Source: JAZPYZ01 sp045544455 (lineage in GTDB: Bacteria; Bacillota; Clostridia; Oscillospirales; Acutalibacteraceae). From it: DNA of 64,000 nucleotides. Position numbers and translations under genes: made by a program. The notes under the pieces are model-generated. The model had not been told where the DNA came from. It worked only from the letters and a program-made list of their open reading frames with translations, and made no database searches. Where the stretch lies: NCBI GenBank assembly GCA_045544455.1, contig JAZPYZ010000003.1, positions 141,036 through 205,035 of the forward strand. The letters run 5' to 3'. Positions 43,903 through 51,432 of this stretch are shown one piece after another (the stretch's first letter is position 1; every line of letters starts with the position of its first letter).

Positions 43903-44544
43903 ATGGATGAAACGATTCGCACGGTAAAAGAAGCGTTAGAACGCAACCGCATCGCCGTGTATTACGTAAAAAGTAAAGAAGACGTGGTGGATCAGGTTCA
44001 ACAACTGCTTCGTGAAGGAGAATCGGTAGCGGTTGGCGGTTCCAATACGCTTTGGACCACCGGCGTGATCGATCATCTGCGTAGCGGTCGCTATCGGTTT
44101 TACGATCGGCACGAACCCGGTCTGTCGCCGCGTCAAATTCGGCGTGTATTCTTGCAAAGCCTTACGGTAGACACGTATTTGTGTTCCGCCAACGCCATTA
44201 CGATGCGTGGTGAGATCTATAACGTCGACGGTAACAGCAACCGCATTGCCGCCATCTGTTACGGGCCGGAATCGGTTATCATGGTGGTCGGACGCAACAA
44301 GATCGTTTCGGATCTGGATGAGGCTATGCGTCGCGTAAAAACGCAGGCGGCACCGCCGAATGCGGTTCGGCAAAGCAAACCGACGTATTGTGCGGTTAAA
44401 GGGGAATGCCAATGTGTGGACGGCGGTATGACCGACGGATGCCGCTGCGACGACCGGATGTGTTGCAATTATCTGGTCAGCGCCTACCAACGGATCAAAG
44501 GCCGTATCAAAGTGATCTTGGTCGATGAACCGGTTGGATATTAA
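43903..44544 (+). CDS. LUD-domain protein (lactate-utilisation family) with Cys-rich tail
   Basis: A 213-residue protein of the LUD (LutB/LutC-like) domain family. Family wording: VAVGGSNTLWTTGVIDHL, YLCSANAITMRGEIYNVDGNSNR and VIMVVGRNKIV. The last 50 residues hold seven or more cysteines (CAVKGECQCVDGG, GCRCDDRMCC), suggesting an iron-sulfur or zinc site. No lactate-oxidation partners (LutA) are near, so substrate is unknown. AAGGGTG precedes the ATG. It is the last gene before a bidirectional terminator. Confidence 0.85.
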   Translation: MDETIRTVKEALERNRIAVYYVKSKEDVVDQVQQLLREGESVAVGGSNTLWTTGVIDHLRSGRYRFYDRHEPGLSPRQIRRVFLQSLTVDTYLCSANAITMRGEIYNVDGNSNRIAAICYGPESVIMVVGRNKIVSDLDEAMRRVKTQAAPPNAVRQSKPTYCAVKGECQCVDGGMTDGCRCDDRMCCNYLVSAYQRIKGRIKVILVDEPVGY

Positions 44545-44546
44545 GT

Positions 44547-44590
44547 AAAAAAGAAGAGCGTTTATCCGGTGATAAACGCTCGTCTTTTTT
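44547..44590. terminator. Bidirectional terminator between the LUD gene and the isomerase-like gene
   Basis: Near-perfect stem AAAAGAAGAGCGTTTATC / GATAAACGCTCGTCTTTT with a 4-nt loop (one bulge or mismatch). Confidence 0.84.
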
Positions 44591-44598
44591 ATATGTCT

Positions 44599-45459
44599 TT
44601 AGCGGAGTACAAATTGTTTGTCCCAAGCATCCAACACATCCGGTTTCGCCGGTGTGGAGAACACCGTTAAGGGTTTTCCTTCAAAAATTTCATTAGCATT
44701 GCGCACGAAATCTGCTTGCGTTAATTCGCGATCACGCACAATGGTTTTCGGAAGTTGCAAACCGAGTTCATACATCCACGGTCCGTTGTACCCAACCTCT
44801 TGGAGTGCGGCCAGTAACGCCGGCCAATCGATGACGCCTTCGCCCGGTAACCAGTGCCGTTCGTTGCGACGGTCGTAATCCGATACGTGCAAGGTTACGA
44901 TCTTACTACCGACTTGTTTGGCGAAATCTACCGGATCTTCTCTCAATAAGTGGTTGGTGTCAAAGCAGACGCGGAGTTTATCGTGCACGCTGACGAGTTT
45001 CAAAATATCGTCCGCATCACGCCCTAAACAGGTGCGCGGCAGGTCTTCCACCGCGATGCGCGCCCCTTCGGCATCGGCCACGTCGGCCAATTTCGCCAAA
45101 CTTTCTTGCGCTTGTGCCATGCGATCGGGCTGATCGGCTTCTTGTATCGGTTCGGCACTCGGGTGAATAACCATGGTTTGGATCCCGATATTCGCCGCCT
45201 TTTTCACTAAATCCGAAAGCACGTCAACCGTGTGCTTCGCGGTTTTAGGATTTGAAACATCGATGGTATCAAATGGCGTAAACGGCAGATGAAACGACCA
45301 TAACGTCAGATCATATTCTTTGGCAAGTTCATATACGCGTTGATAGTTATCGTTGGCTCCCAGTTGAATTTCCACATGGGAAATACCGGCATCGCGGTAC
45401 TTGGCGAACGTATCGGCCGAAGGAGCCCGTCCACATAAAGATAATCCGATAGGGTACAT
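44599..45459 (-). CDS. Sugar phosphate isomerase/epimerase (xylose isomerase-like TIM barrel)
   Basis: A 286-residue TIM-barrel protein of the xylose-isomerase-like/AP endonuclease 2 superfamily. Visible: HVEIQLGAND, LWSFHLPFTPF, MVIHPSAEP, IAVEDLPRTCLG, VCFDTNHLL, TLHVSDYD and ERHWLPGEGVIDWPAL, with a metal site of E, D, H and E type. Exact substrate unknown. AGGAGG-like GGAGG precedes the ATG. It is monocistronic. Confidence 0.85.
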   Translation of the reverse strand: MYPIGLSLCGRAPSADTFAKYRDAGISHVEIQLGANDNYQRVYELAKEYDLTLWSFHLPFTPFDTIDVSNPKTAKHTVDVLSDLVKKAANIGIQTMVIHPSAEPIQEADQPDRMAQAQESLAKLADVADAEGARIAVEDLPRTCLGRDADDILKLVSVHDKLRVCFDTNHLLREDPVDFAKQVGSKIVTLHVSDYDRRNERHWLPGEGVIDWPALLAALQEVGYNGPWMYELGLQLPKTIVRDRELTQADFVRNANEIFEGKPLTVFSTPAKPDVLDAWDKQFVLR

Positions 45460-45479
45460 AGCACATCGCCTCCGAAATT

Positions 45480-45508
45480 ATTGTATACGTGCCGTTTTGA
45501 TTTGTCAA
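45480..45508 (-). promoter_or_regulatory. Probable promoter of the isomerase-like gene
   Basis: Minus strand: TTGACA, 17 bp, TACAAT. Confidence 0.75.
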
Positions 45509-45581
45509 CGAAATTTGGTTTAAAAGATCGTGAAAACTGTCCGGTAGATAACGGATACGCGCGCTTTATGCGTTGGATGGA

Positions 45582-46064
45582 TTACCACGTCCGTACGCCG
45601 TCTATATGAATGAATCGTGCGATGTCGTAGACGTACGAAGATAGCGGTCGGTCCAATGCGTCGTAGGTGTGTGCGGCTACCAGTATGGTGGGGGACGTGG
45701 CCGTGATAACGGGGGAGTGATAGAAGTGTCCATCTTGTGTTCCGAGTTGCACAATATCGCCCGGTTGTGCCTCGCTTGGCGGCACGACGTGTCCATAGGG
45801 ACCGACCGACCGGTTGTTGACGAGGAATCGATGTAGATACTCCACGCCGGTCCACGAGGCGGTGCGGTCGGATGAGGAACGATAGAACCATCCCGTAACC
45901 GGCGTAGCGTTCATCACGCGGGCCCCTGCATACAGACTTTGGGAGGCAAAATTGGTGCAGTCTCCTCCGATTTTTTCAAAATCATAATAAGCCGGGTTTC
46001 GCCCCAGCGCCCACCGACGCGCATACGAGACGGTCGCCTCTCGGTTGTACGGCATCTCTCGCAT
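45582..46064 (-). CDS. Amidase-domain protein (Amidase_6-like, NlpC/P60-related)
   Basis: A 160-residue protein of the putative amidase domain seen in many Clostridia. The start resembles YNREATVSYARRWAL, then FEKIGGDCTNFASQSL with the presumed catalytic Cys at 36, GWFYRSSSDRTASWTGVEYL, PGDIVQLG and DGHFYHSPVI with the presumed His. There is no signal peptide, so its target is uncertain. Proteins of this type are frequent in spore-formers. AAGGAGGTG precedes the ATG at 46064. A promoter was not assigned. Confidence 0.83.
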   Translation of the reverse strand: MREMPYNREATVSYARRWALGRNPAYYDFEKIGGDCTNFASQSLYAGARVMNATPVTGWFYRSSSDRTASWTGVEYLHRFLVNNRSVGPYGHVVPPSEAQPGDIVQLGTQDGHFYHSPVITATSPTILVAAHTYDALDRPLSSYVYDIARFIHIDGVRTW

Positions 46065-46127
46065 ACCATCACCTCCTTGGTATTATGGTATGTGCCAAAG
46101 TCGGTTTGGTGCGGTGGGCAAGACGCC

Positions 46128-46161
46128 AAAAAATAGCAGATGACCGATCGGCCATCTGCTA
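46128..46161 (-). terminator. Terminator of the phosphoglycerol transferase gene
   Basis: On the minus strand GCAGATGGCCGATCGGTCATCTGC followed within 2 nt by T6. Its stem is nearly the same sequence as the tRNA-Leu terminator 2 kb away. Confidence 0.82.
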
Positions 46162-46188
46162 AACGTTACCGGCAAGAACACAACGTCT

Positions 46189-47706
46189 TTAGTCGGTTAA
46201 CTTAAAGAATTTTTTGTTATAGTAAGGGGAGTTGTTGGAAAGTTCTTTATGAAACTCGAGCACCCCGAGTTCTTCACACAAGGTGGGGGTGTTTGAAAAC
46301 AAATTGGTCCCCAATCCCAATCGATCCCCTTCGATGGTACATCCCATAGCGGCCAGTGTGGTCGGGAACATATCCAACGAACAGAATTCGCGATTTTTGA
46401 TATCGGTTGTGTGAGCTTTTGCATTGATAAAGCAATTGTAAACTCGGCGGTCATAACCATCCACAATGTTTTTGGTTATGAATTCGTTGTCCATGGTGGG
46501 ATGATCGCCTGCGATGATAACGGTTGTGTTTTCATAAAAATCTTGTTCTTGTATCCAGTTGACAAATTGATAAACTTGTTTACTGGAACACGCCAACACG
46601 TTTTCATATTGTTGTTTATACTTGTGTTTACAGTACTCACACACGTATCCGGATATGTGGTGCGTATCTACCGTTAGCATCGAAAAAGCAAAGGGTTGCT
46701 CTTGCTTGGATATATCGGTCAAGGTTTGCTTCGCATATTCGAAGAGACGGGCATCTTCCATGCCCCACCAAACGAAATAATCACCCGGGACGATACCGTC
46801 TGCTCGCGCGGTGTGAAGGTCGTATATTTTATCGATTCCGTGTTGCTCATAATACTGTTTTCGACCGCCAAATGCGGCATCCGAACCGATCATTAGCGTT
46901 TGATAATAACCGTTTTCGTGCAGTATATCCATGAGGCTGGTAACGCCGGGTAAAAACGAGTCTTGCCCATACTTGTTGCCACTTATGTTGAATGGCGTTT
47001 TCAACGGAATGCCGGCAGTCATAGATACCAACGCTCCCACCGTCCAGTTGCTTCCCGATAGAGAACTGAATCCACCCACCGAATCGTTGTGAGAAAAATT
47101 CGTGTTTTCTTGAGCTAACGTGTATAACTCCGGAATAGCATTCACATCATTCCCGCCACCTAGTTCGCGAGATAAAAACGTGGTTTCCATGGATTCCAGA
47201 TAGATAACAATCACGTTTTGCTTTTCGGTTGGGAAGGTGATGTTAGTGTTAGTGGGATCTACGTAGTTATCCTCGATAAACGAGGTTCGCGAGGTCATCA
47301 TATATGAAAGATAATTGACCATATTGACGTCCATCGCGGCCGTTAACAACAGGGTAACCGTTAAAAGTACCGAGCATACGATCGATGCGATCTTGGAGAA
47401 AGGATATATCCTCATCTTAAATCGGTTGCCTACGGATAAAACCAATCGTCTGTTGGTTGTTGCGAATATAATAAACCCTACCAGTACGGTGGTGAGAATG
47501 GCCGGAACGCCGGCGGCCTTTATAAAATCGATGATCAAACCACCTTCCACGTGGTCCATGGAAGAAAACATCGTATAAAGGATGGCATCAAAACCAATAT
47601 CGCCGTAAACGCTCAAACACCATTTGGCGGCAAAATACCCCAAAAATCCCACAAATAAAAACAAAGAGCAGATGATCGATGCTAACGTTTTACGTTTGTT
47701 CTTCAT
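46189..47706 (-). CDS. LTA synthase/OpgB-like phosphoglycerol transferase
   Basis: A 505-residue membrane sulfatase-fold enzyme. Five N-terminal membrane helices (about residues 8-165) are followed by an extracellular catalytic domain: VIVIYLESMETTF (metal), SLSGSNWTVGALVSMTAGIPL (nucleophile Thr region, reading like OpgB/MdoB rather than LtaS), DTHHISGY and IAGDHPTMD. It would move phosphoglycerol groups onto a membrane glycan or lipoteichoic acid. The ATG at 47706 follows GAGGAAG and overlaps the small upstream gene. The frame extends to 47775 but without a ribosome site. Confidence 0.85.
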   Translation of the reverse strand: MKNKRKTLASIICSLFLFVGFLGYFAAKWCLSVYGDIGFDAILYTMFSSMDHVEGGLIIDFIKAAGVPAILTTVLVGFIIFATTNRRLVLSVGNRFKMRIYPFSKIASIVCSVLLTVTLLLTAAMDVNMVNYLSYMMTSRTSFIEDNYVDPTNTNITFPTEKQNVIVIYLESMETTFLSRELGGGNDVNAIPELYTLAQENTNFSHNDSVGGFSSLSGSNWTVGALVSMTAGIPLKTPFNISGNKYGQDSFLPGVTSLMDILHENGYYQTLMIGSDAAFGGRKQYYEQHGIDKIYDLHTARADGIVPGDYFVWWGMEDARLFEYAKQTLTDISKQEQPFAFSMLTVDTHHISGYVCEYCKHKYKQQYENVLACSSKQVYQFVNWIQEQDFYENTTVIIAGDHPTMDNEFITKNIVDGYDRRVYNCFINAKAHTTDIKNREFCSLDMFPTTLAAMGCTIEGDRLGLGTNLFSNTPTLCEELGVLEFHKELSNNSPYYNKKFFKLTD

Positions 47707-48022
47707 GTTGATCTTCCTCAACGGTAATTTTAACTTTTTTAAACAGTAACACCTCGAAAACCACAAGAATGGCACCGGACAGCATCGCCATAACGATGTA
47801 GTTGAAGGCCACCGTCGGGAGCATATCCGCGCCTTCGTAAATCAGAGTGCCGGCACTGTTGAGAATGAATCGTTTGATGCCGATGCAAAGGAAATTAATA
47901 AACAGCGTGTTAGCGCAAAAGTGAAATACGCACCGTTTGATCCCCAAAGGCTTTTTGGTTAACGATTCAAAGATCCATACCGACACAATAGCCGGGAAAA
48001 AGTAACAAATAAAAGCTAACAT
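47690..48022 (-). CDS. Small membrane protein coupled to the phosphoglycerol transferase
   Basis: A 110-residue protein with three predicted membrane helices (near residues 2-20, 36-55 and 72-95) and a charged C-terminus (KVKITVEEDQHEEQT). The family is not recognised with certainty. It overlaps the transferase start by 17 bp, so they are translated together. AAAGGAG precedes the ATG. A partner or chaperone role for the transferase is plausible by context only. Confidence 0.72.
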   Translation of the reverse strand: MLAFICYFFPAIVSVWIFESLTKKPLGIKRCVFHFCANTLFINFLCIGIKRFILNSAGTLIYEGADMLPTVAFNYIVMAMLSGAILVVFEVLLFKKVKITVEEDQHEEQT

Positions 48023-48057
48023 GTCAAACTCCTTTGTAACTTATAAATTGAATATTT

Positions 48058-48071
48058 TCGACAGTTGTCGA
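48058..48071. promoter_or_regulatory. Palindrome in the leader of the transferase operon (possible operator)
   Basis: TCGACA-GT-TGTCGA, a 6-bp inverted repeat about 15 bp after the -10. It may bind a repressor. No regulator gene is next to it. Confidence 0.35.
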
Positions 48072-48085
48072 GTTGATTCGCTCTT

Positions 48086-48114
48086 ATTGTAGCATAGTGC
48101 GGTAAGAAACGCAA
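48086..48114 (-). promoter_or_regulatory. Probable promoter of the membrane protein/phosphoglycerol transferase operon
   Basis: Minus strand: TTGCGT, 17 bp, TACAAT with TGC before the -10. Confidence 0.68.
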
Positions 48115-48165
48115 GAGCGTTCATCGGGATCGGCCGGTTGACGAAACGATAAAACGATAATAAGT

Positions 48166-48198
48166 AAAAAGGCAGATGACCAATCGGTCATCTGCCAA
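48166..48198 (-). terminator. Terminator of tRNA-Leu
   Basis: Minus strand: GGCAGATGACC-GAT-TGGTCATCTGCC then T5. Confidence 0.83.
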
Positions 48199-48202
48199 GC
48201 AT

Positions 48203-48286
48203 TGGTGCGGGCGACAGGACTTGAACCTGCACGTCGCAAGACACCAGATCCTAAATCTGGCGTGTCTGCCATTCCACCACGCCCGC
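48203..48286 (-). tRNA. tRNA-Leu (anticodon UAG)
   Basis: An 84-nt class II tRNA. Acceptor GCGGGCG / CGCCCGC, discriminator A, CCA encoded. Anticodon arm CCAGA-TTTAGGA-TCTGG gives TAG. A long variable arm and T arm with GGTTCAAGTCC are present. The first 21 nt are duplicated upstream together with 50 bp of flank. Confidence 0.93.
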
Positions 48287-48336
48287 GAATATTTAGTTTT
48301 TGCGATAGGGCAGCCACGCCCCGTGTGACTCTTGCG
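48266..48336 (-). repeat. 71-bp direct repeat, copy 1 (5' part of tRNA-Leu plus upstream flank)
   Basis: Identical to copy 2 at 48437-48507 except one base (48329 C versus 48500 T). It holds the first 21 nt of tRNA-Leu and its 50-bp upstream flank. Confidence 0.95.
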
Positions 48337-48436
48337 GTGCCCGATTTTGCTAATGCTCACGACCGTTCGCGCAAAATCGACCGCGGCGCCTTTTCGACCT
48401 CGCTGCATCGCCCACCGGGCGCGCTCGGCCAAAAAG
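48337..48436 (-). other. 100-bp GC-rich spacer between the tRNA-Leu repeats
   Basis: Unrecognised sequence between the repeat copies. On the minus strand it contains CGATTTTGC and GCAAAATCG, a 9-bp inverted repeat with a 20-nt loop. No gene or RNA was identified. Confidence 0.45.
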
Positions 48437-48507
48437 CTGCCATTCCACCACGCCCGCGAATATTTAGTTTTTGCGATAGGGCAGCCACGCCCCGTGTGAT
48501 TCTTGCG
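48437..48507 (-). repeat. 71-bp direct repeat, copy 2 (truncated tRNA-Leu 5' end)
   Basis: The second copy ends in the middle of the D arm, so it is a tRNA fragment of 21 nt only and cannot fold. It would be transcribed from the tRNA promoter just upstream. Confidence 0.95.
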
Positions 48508-48517
48508 AATTGTTCTT

Positions 48518-48546
48518 ATCATATCACGCTTTTGCAATCTTTGCAA
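48518..48546 (-). promoter_or_regulatory. Probable promoter of the tRNA-Leu transcript
   Basis: Minus strand: TTGCAA, 17 bp, TATGAT with TGA before the -10. The mature tRNA begins about 230 bp downstream, beyond the duplicated fragment. Confidence 0.6.
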
Positions 48547-48584
48547 CTGAAAATCCCTTATATATATTTATTTTTATAAAAGGA

Positions 48585-48613
48585 TTGACATTTACTAAAT
48601 CGCATGGTAAAAT
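48585..48613 (+). promoter_or_regulatory. Promoter of the rplU operon
   Basis: TTGACA, 17 bp, TAAAAT with TGG before the -10. Confidence 0.75.
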
Positions 48614-48619
48614 AACGGT

Positions 48620-48700
48620 TGCCGCGTGTTCCGGGCTGATATAAGTGAGCGTTTGCTCCGCCTTGAGAACAGCGAGATTAGGAAAAGGCAGGTACGATAT
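48620..48700 (+). ncRNA. Probable L21 leader (cis-regulatory RNA before rplU)
   Basis: An 80-nt leader between the promoter and the rplU SD, where Bacillota carry the structured L21 leader that binds r-protein L21. Short GC-rich segments are visible, but the consensus fold could not be checked by eye. Confidence 0.45.
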
Positions 48701-49069
48701 ATGTACGCCATTATTGAAACCGGCGGTAAGCAGTATAAAGTGCAAAACGGCGATGTTTTGTATATTGAAAAGCTGAACGCCACGCAGGATGAAACCGTCA
48801 CCTTTAATCAGGTTGTCGCCCTGCACAACGACAAAGAATTAAAAATCGGCGCTCCTTATCTCAAGGGTGCCACCGTCACCGCTAAGGTGCTGGTTGCGAA
48901 CGGTAAAGGCAAGAAACTCAACATCTTCACCTACCGTCCGAAAAAAGGTAGCTCCCGTAAAATGGGACACCGTCAACCCTACACGAAGGTACAGATCGAA
49001 GCGATCCGTGCAAGAGCACCGCGCGCTAAGGCTGCGGAAACGGCTGAACAACCGGCCGAAGAAGCATAA
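48701..49069 (+). CDS. rplU: 50S ribosomal protein L21
   Basis: A 122-residue L21, with the N-terminal MYAIIETGGKQYKV and the RNA-binding GSSRKMGHRQPYTKVQIEAI. The C-terminus has an Ala/Glu-rich extension (PRAKAAETAEQPAEEA). The frame extends upstream to 48626, but the ATG at 48701 is the family start. First of the conserved rplU-prp-rpmA unit. Confidence 0.96.
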   Translation: MYAIIETGGKQYKVQNGDVLYIEKLNATQDETVTFNQVVALHNDKELKIGAPYLKGATVTAKVLVANGKGKKLNIFTYRPKKGSSRKMGHRQPYTKVQIEAIRARAPRAKAAETAEQPAEEA

Positions 49070-49074
49070 TTGCG

Positions 49075-49392
49075 ATGATCCGGGTTAAGGTGCTCAGCAC
49101 TCACGGCGAACTGATCGGGATGACAATTAGCGGTCATGCCGGTGCCGATGAGTCGGGTAAAGATATCGTGTGTGCGGCGGTATCGTCTGCGGTGTATATG
49201 ACCGCAAACACGATTACCGATGTGTGTCGTGTACCGGCCGATATCACCGAAGAGGACGGTTGGTTCTCGTTGAAGGTGGATAGGCAATACGCCGGCGATT
49301 GTCATACGATTCTTTCGGGCTTTTCCCTTCATATGCAACAGATGCAAACACAATATCCCCAGTATATCGAATTTAAATTGACGGAGGTGTAA
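49075..49392 (+). CDS. prp: Ribosomal-processing cysteine protease Prp
   Basis: A 105-residue protease that trims the N-terminus of L27 in Bacillota. The catalytic pair is H21 and C33 in SGHAGADESGKDIVCAAVSS. It lies between rplU and rpmA as in Staphylococcus and Bacillus. Its SD is weak, so coupling to rplU translation is likely. Its substrate motif is present on the adjacent L27. Confidence 0.93.
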   Translation: MIRVKVLSTHGELIGMTISGHAGADESGKDIVCAAVSSAVYMTANTITDVCRVPADITEEDGWFSLKVDRQYAGDCHTILSGFSLHMQQMQTQYPQYIEFKLTEV

Positions 49393-49397
49393 TTCAC

Positions 49398-49682
49398 ATG
49401 CTGAATATTAACATTCAACTTTTTGCACATAAAAAGGGTGGCGGTTCGACCAAAAACGGTCGTGATTCCGCGGCGAAACGTTTGGGCGTAAAACGCGCCG
49501 ACGGTCAATTCGTGCTCGCTGGTAACGTGTTGGTTCGTCAACGCGGCACCCACATTCATCCGGGCAACAACGTGGGCATTGGTTCCGACGATACGTTGTA
49601 CGCACGTGCGGACGGCGTGTTGCGCTTTGAACGCGTTGGTAAAGATCGCAAACAAGCGAGCGTTTATCCGGTTGAACAATAA
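49398..49682 (+). CDS. rpmA: 50S ribosomal protein L27 with cleavable N-terminus
   Basis: A 94-residue L27. The N-terminal extension MLNINIQLF precedes AHKKGGGSTKNGRDS; cleavage after F by Prp exposes the mature AHKKG end needed near the peptidyl-transferase centre. GGAGG lies upstream of the ATG. It ends the operon before a strong terminator. Confidence 0.97.
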   Translation: MLNINIQLFAHKKGGGSTKNGRDSAAKRLGVKRADGQFVLAGNVLVRQRGTHIHPGNNVGIGSDDTLYARADGVLRFERVGKDRKQASVYPVEQ

Positions 49683-49690
49683 TGCAAACC

Positions 49691-49727
49691 AAAAAAGGCA
49701 GAGTGCATAGGCGCTCTGCCTTTTTTT
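49691..49727 (+). terminator. Terminator after rpmA
   Basis: AAAAAAGGCAGAG-TGCATAGG-CGCTCTGCC T7 (stem GGCAGAG/CTCTGCC). Confidence 0.85.
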
Positions 49728-49770
49728 GATCGGTTCGGCGCACGTGCCGGCAACTACCCAAAACCATGTA

Positions 49771-49799
49771 TTGCAATCTGTTTCAAATACTGTTACAAT
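49771..49799 (+). promoter_or_regulatory. Probable promoter of the HprK-like gene
   Basis: TTGCAA, 17 bp, TACAAT with TGT before the -10. Confidence 0.65.
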
Positions 49800-49859
49800 A
49801 TACAATATATATGTTCATAAAGAATATCTATTATAGATTATCAAGAAAGGGGCAGTCGG

Positions 49860-50582
49860 ATGTCGCGTTATCGTATTGCCGACTTTTTGGTCGAGATTCC
49901 GGACGGAAACATATGGATGCAACGCATGGCCGCCGACTATCGCACCGATGACGATATGCCGCCGGATATGACGTTGACGATCGATCCGGACGAATTGGCT
50001 CATCAAATGGCCATCGCGCCGCAGATCCCGCGTGATATGTTAGAAGCACAGTTGTACGGGTTGTCGTTTTTTCGGCAACAGTTGGAACGGGATGCTTTTT
50101 CGTTCCACGCGTCGGCATTGATGATGGATCAAGACGCGTACTTGTTTTCGGCGCCATCCGGTACCGGCAAATCCACCCACGCACGGTTGTGGCAAAAGCG
50201 GTTCGGCGACCGGGTGACGATTTTAAATGACGATAAGCCAACCTTGCGCGTTATGCCGGACGGTTGTCGTGTATATGGCACGCCGTGGTGCGGCAAACAC
50301 CAGGTCAACACCAACGGTGTCGCGAACTTGAAAGCGATCGTGTTTATCAAGCGTAGTGAACAAAACCGTATCCGCCGGTTGCACGGCAACGAGGTGTTCC
50401 GGTCGGTGTTGGAACAATGTTTATGCGATATTCGTACCGGTGATCACATGATGCGGTTGATGACGATGTTGGATCGCGTGTTATCCACCACCCCGGTATA
50501 TGAATTGACTTGTACCATCGACGAGATGGCCGCCCAACTGGTATACGATACCGTGATGGCGGATACCCAAAGGAGGACATGA
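49860..50582 (+). CDS. HPr-kinase-like P-loop kinase of unknown substrate
   Basis: A 240-residue protein with Walker A FSAPSGTGKSTHARLW (97-106 core) and an ILNDDKP segment that matches the HPr kinase/phosphorylase ATP site, followed by GTPWCGKH. It lacks the N-terminal HprK domain and much of its C-terminal signature, so it is probably not HprK itself. Similar orphan kinases occur in clostridial genomes. AAAGGGG precedes the ATG. It overlaps closely with proC (stop to start 1 bp), but no functional link is apparent. Confidence 0.75.
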   Translation: MSRYRIADFLVEIPDGNIWMQRMAADYRTDDDMPPDMTLTIDPDELAHQMAIAPQIPRDMLEAQLYGLSFFRQQLERDAFSFHASALMMDQDAYLFSAPSGTGKSTHARLWQKRFGDRVTILNDDKPTLRVMPDGCRVYGTPWCGKHQVNTNGVANLKAIVFIKRSEQNRIRRLHGNEVFRSVLEQCLCDIRTGDHMMRLMTMLDRVLSTTPVYELTCTIDEMAAQLVYDTVMADTQRRT

Positions 50583-50583
50583 T

Positions 50584-51378
50584 ATGACAATCGGATTGAT
50601 TGGTGCCGGCAACATGGCGACGGCGATCGCGCGCGGACTCGCGGCGAACGGGTTTCAAACCGGCCAATTAGCGGTATACGATATCGATGCGCAAAAAATG
50701 GCGTCGTTGTTTGAACAAACCGGCGCGCGCCCGTGCGAATCGGCCCAGGATGTGATCGCGTGTTCGGATGCGGTGATCTTGGCGGTAAAGCCGCAGGTGT
50801 TTCCGAGCCTGCTTCCGACGTTATCGACGGCGTTGCATCGGCATGAGCCGTTGGTGATCTCCATCGCCGCCGGCAAGACGTTGGCGGATATTCAAAAAAT
50901 GGTCGGTGGCGGACTGCCGATTGTACGCGTGATGCCGAACATCAATGCCAAGGTAGGAGAAGCGTTATCGGCGTATTGCGGTAACGAATATACTACTGAT
51001 GAACATCGTTCGTTGGTGGTTTCGATCCTCGAAGCTATCGGCGAAGCGATTGCGATCGAAGAAAAATTCTTCCCGTTATTTTCCGCTATGGCCGGTTGTT
51101 CACCGGCGTTTCATCTGTTGTATATCGATGCGTTGGCCCGAGCCGGTGTCCGGTACGGGTTACCGAAAGATACTTCGCTGAAAATCGCGGCACAAGCGGT
51201 GCTCGGCACGGTTCGGTTGTTACAGGAAACCGGCGAACATCCGGCCGCCTTGATCGATCAGGTGTGTTCACCCGGTGGCACCACCATCGAAGGGGTGTGT
51301 GCACTGAAAGACAATCAGTTTGAGGCCATCGTCATGAAAGCGGTACAAGCATCGCTCGAAAAGGATCTGTCGTTGTAA
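50584..51378 (+). CDS. proC: Pyrroline-5-carboxylate reductase
   Basis: A 264-residue NADPH-dependent reductase for the last proline-synthesis step. Rossmann motif IGLIGAGNMATAIARGLA, then AVILAVKPQVF, VISIAAGKTL, RVMPNINAKVGE and the C-terminal substrate site DQVCSPGGTTIEGV. Length is typical. AGGAGG precedes the ATG, one base after the kinase stop. Confidence 0.95.
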   Translation: MTIGLIGAGNMATAIARGLAANGFQTGQLAVYDIDAQKMASLFEQTGARPCESAQDVIACSDAVILAVKPQVFPSLLPTLSTALHRHEPLVISIAAGKTLADIQKMVGGGLPIVRVMPNINAKVGEALSAYCGNEYTTDEHRSLVVSILEAIGEAIAIEEKFFPLFSAMAGCSPAFHLLYIDALARAGVRYGLPKDTSLKIAAQAVLGTVRLLQETGEHPAALIDQVCSPGGTTIEGVCALKDNQFEAIVMKAVQASLEKDLSL

Positions 51379-51385
51379 AAATCGC

Positions 51386-51414
51386 TTGACACCGATGACG
51401 AAAGATGGGATAAT
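51386..51414 (+). promoter_or_regulatory. Probable promoter of rsmD
   Basis: TTGACA, 17 bp, GATAAT with TGG before the -10. Confidence 0.72.
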
Positions 51415-51432
51415 AAAGAGAGGTCATAGCGC

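Noticed and set aside
48266..48507. The tRNA-Leu repeats as att sites of an integrated element
   Set aside because: They cover the tRNA 5' part rather than the usual 3' end, are only 171 bp apart, and there is no integrase or cargo between them.
48121..48546. Open frames across the tRNA-Leu region on both strands
   Set aside because: They run through the tRNA and its duplication, so the repeated protein motif is a by-product of the DNA repeat.
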